Assembly (NCBI GenBank): GCA_030695785.1
Contig: JAUYPR010000017.1
Coordinates: forward strand, 1 to 21,782
Direction: 5' to 3'
Source: a bacterium
GTDB taxonomy: Bacteria; Patescibacteriota; Microgenomatia; JAUYPR01
DNA: 21,782 nt
A program made the translations under genes and the position numbers. This document shows, one piece after another, positions 20,921-21,782 of this stretch (the stretch's first letter is position 1; the number at the start of each line of letters is the position of its first letter). The notes beneath the pieces were generated by a model. It was given only the letters and a program-made list of their open reading frames with translations, made no database searches and had not been told where the DNA came from.

Positions 20921-21782
20921 TCAGAGCTGATGAGGCTTGAAAGTCTTGTGTTTTTCAAGCGTCAAGGAAAGCTCTTTTTTTGTCAAAAGCCCGGTCTGTG
21001 CGCCGACGTGCTGGATGACCGAGGCTGCGTTGATGGAACCCGCGCGCAGTGCATCGCTCACTGACCCGCCGCTGATCATGGCTGTAAGAAACCCGGCCGT
21101 AAACGCATCCCCTGCGCCAGTTTTTTCAACCGTTTTGTGCGGAAAGGGGTCGATATGCATGATTTTCTCTCCGTCAAACGAAAACGCGCCCCGCTCGCCG
21201 TCAGTCATCAGAATCAACCCAGGCGTCAATTCTCGGACCTCCCGCAAAAGATCGGCATCGTCCTCAATCCTCCGCCCAACAGCCATCTGCATCTCCTCTT
21301 TGTTGCTGATAAATAGATGACTCTCTCGAATGAGCGAGAGGACTTTGGCGCGCCCGTGCCGAAGTTGATACGGCCCGGCATTCACCACCAGATTGCTTTT
21401 GTTTGCGTCCGCCTGATGAAGAATGGAGGCATAAGTGGCTTCAAACCCTTTGCCGCCAGTGGTGAGATACATCCAACGTGCTTTTGGAAGCTCGGAAAGT
21501 TTGTACGTGCGCGGCACATAGTAGGGCAGAATCGTCCGCTCACTCTCGTGGACCAGAATAACCGAGGTATTGGTCTGTCCACCCTTTTCTTCCTCGATTC
21601 TCCGATCATCCACATGTTCATCCCGAAGTTTCTTTCGGACAAACATTCCCATCGCATCATCCCCATGCACCGCGGAGAGACCGACCTTCAATCCTAAACG
21701 ACTGACGCCAACGGCAGTATTCGTGGCACTGCCGCCCACGTCTGTTGCAAACGTATTAACCGGGACTTTATCTTTGTATTCA
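20921..21782 (-). CDS. PfkB-family sugar kinase (start outside window)
   Basis: A ribokinase-fold kinase missing roughly its first 30 residues, which lie beyond 21782. The frame enters as EYKDKVPVNTFATDVGGSATNTAVGVSRLG, which holds the first PfkB signature (GGSATNTA); the GTG at 21739 within it is not the real start. The second signature is EKTGAGDAFTAGFLTAM with the catalytic Asp of GAGD. The substrate may be fructose 6-phosphate, another hexose or pentose, or a nucleoside; the adjacent aldolase favours a sugar phosphate (inference). ATP is the usual donor. Confidence 0.88.
   Translation of the reverse strand, partial: EYKDKVPVNTFATDVGGSATNTAVGVSRLGLKVGLSAVHGDDAMGMFVRKKLRDEHVDDRRIEEEKGGQTNTSVILVHESERTILPYYVPRTYKLSELPKARWMYLTTGGKGFEATYASILHQADANKSNLVVNAGPYQLRHGRAKVLSLIRESHLFISNKEEMQMAVGRRIEDDADLLREVRELTPGLILMTDGERGAFSFDGEKIMHIDPFPHKTVEKTGAGDAFTAGFLTAMISGGSVSDALRAGSINAASVIQHVGAQTGLLTKKELSLTLEKHKTFKPHQL

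Noticed and set aside
1..21782. Recoded TGA (code 25), CRISPR array, tRNA or rRNA genes
   Set aside because: TGA ends many conserved genes at the expected length; no regularly spaced repeats and no tRNA or rRNA-like sequence was seen by eye.

Overview
The window is densely coded bacterial DNA with almost no long gaps and no rRNA, tRNA, transposase or CRISPR array that I can see. TGA is used as a normal stop (purL, purN, fdx and others end on it), so this is not a code-25 organism. The gene set is bacterial with several archaeal-looking enzymes: a DhnA-type class I aldolase, a PfkB sugar kinase, a GAPN-like aldehyde dehydrogenase, a two-subunit 2-oxoacid:ferredoxin oxidoreductase and a PurL with a fused PurS-like head. 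With the compact overlaps, a half-length SufD and tiny genes, this suggests an uncultured candidate-phylum bacterium with fermentative, ferredoxin-based metabolism, possibly Patescibacteria/CPR. That placement is inference and weak.

Layout. Positions 1-14394 are one long minus-strand run, read right to left: korA-korB (2-oxoacid:ferredoxin oxidoreductase), sufC-sufB-sufD-sufS-sufU (Fe-S cluster assembly), a DUF1858 CxxC protein, a small ferredoxin, a toxin-antitoxin cassette, purN-purL-purQ (purine synthesis), an FAD oxidoreductase and the start of an aldehyde dehydrogenase. Fe-S cluster makers thus sit beside the Fe-S enzyme and ferredoxin that use them. The toxin-antitoxin pair lies between two 53-bp copies of the ferredoxin gene's 3' end and looks like an inserted cassette.

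From 14400 to 20083 the genes are small and often divergent: nth (endonuclease III), a VOC protein, an NYN-domain nuclease-like protein followed by a SpoU methyltransferase, a membrane/secreted trio (DUF1622, a 41-aa membrane peptide, a signal-peptide protein), a 98-codon-range unknown, a Fic protein and a tandem DUF4389 membrane protein. The last part (20144-21782, minus) holds a PfkB kinase and a class I fructose-bisphosphate aldolase, likely upper glycolysis.

Two things stand out. First, the Fic protein has lost its catalytic histidine (Ser171), keeps an N-terminal inhibitory-type motif and carries a C-terminal MerR-like DNA-binding domain; a 23-bp imperfect palindrome fills the spacer of its own promoter, between it and the divergent DUF4389 gene. 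This looks like a former Fic enzyme turned transcription regulator. Second, nearly every gene that begins a transcript has a -10 box ending only about 6-12 bases before its start codon and no Shine-Dalgarno site, while several operon-internal genes have strong Shine-Dalgarno sites; leaderless translation seems to be the rule for first genes here.
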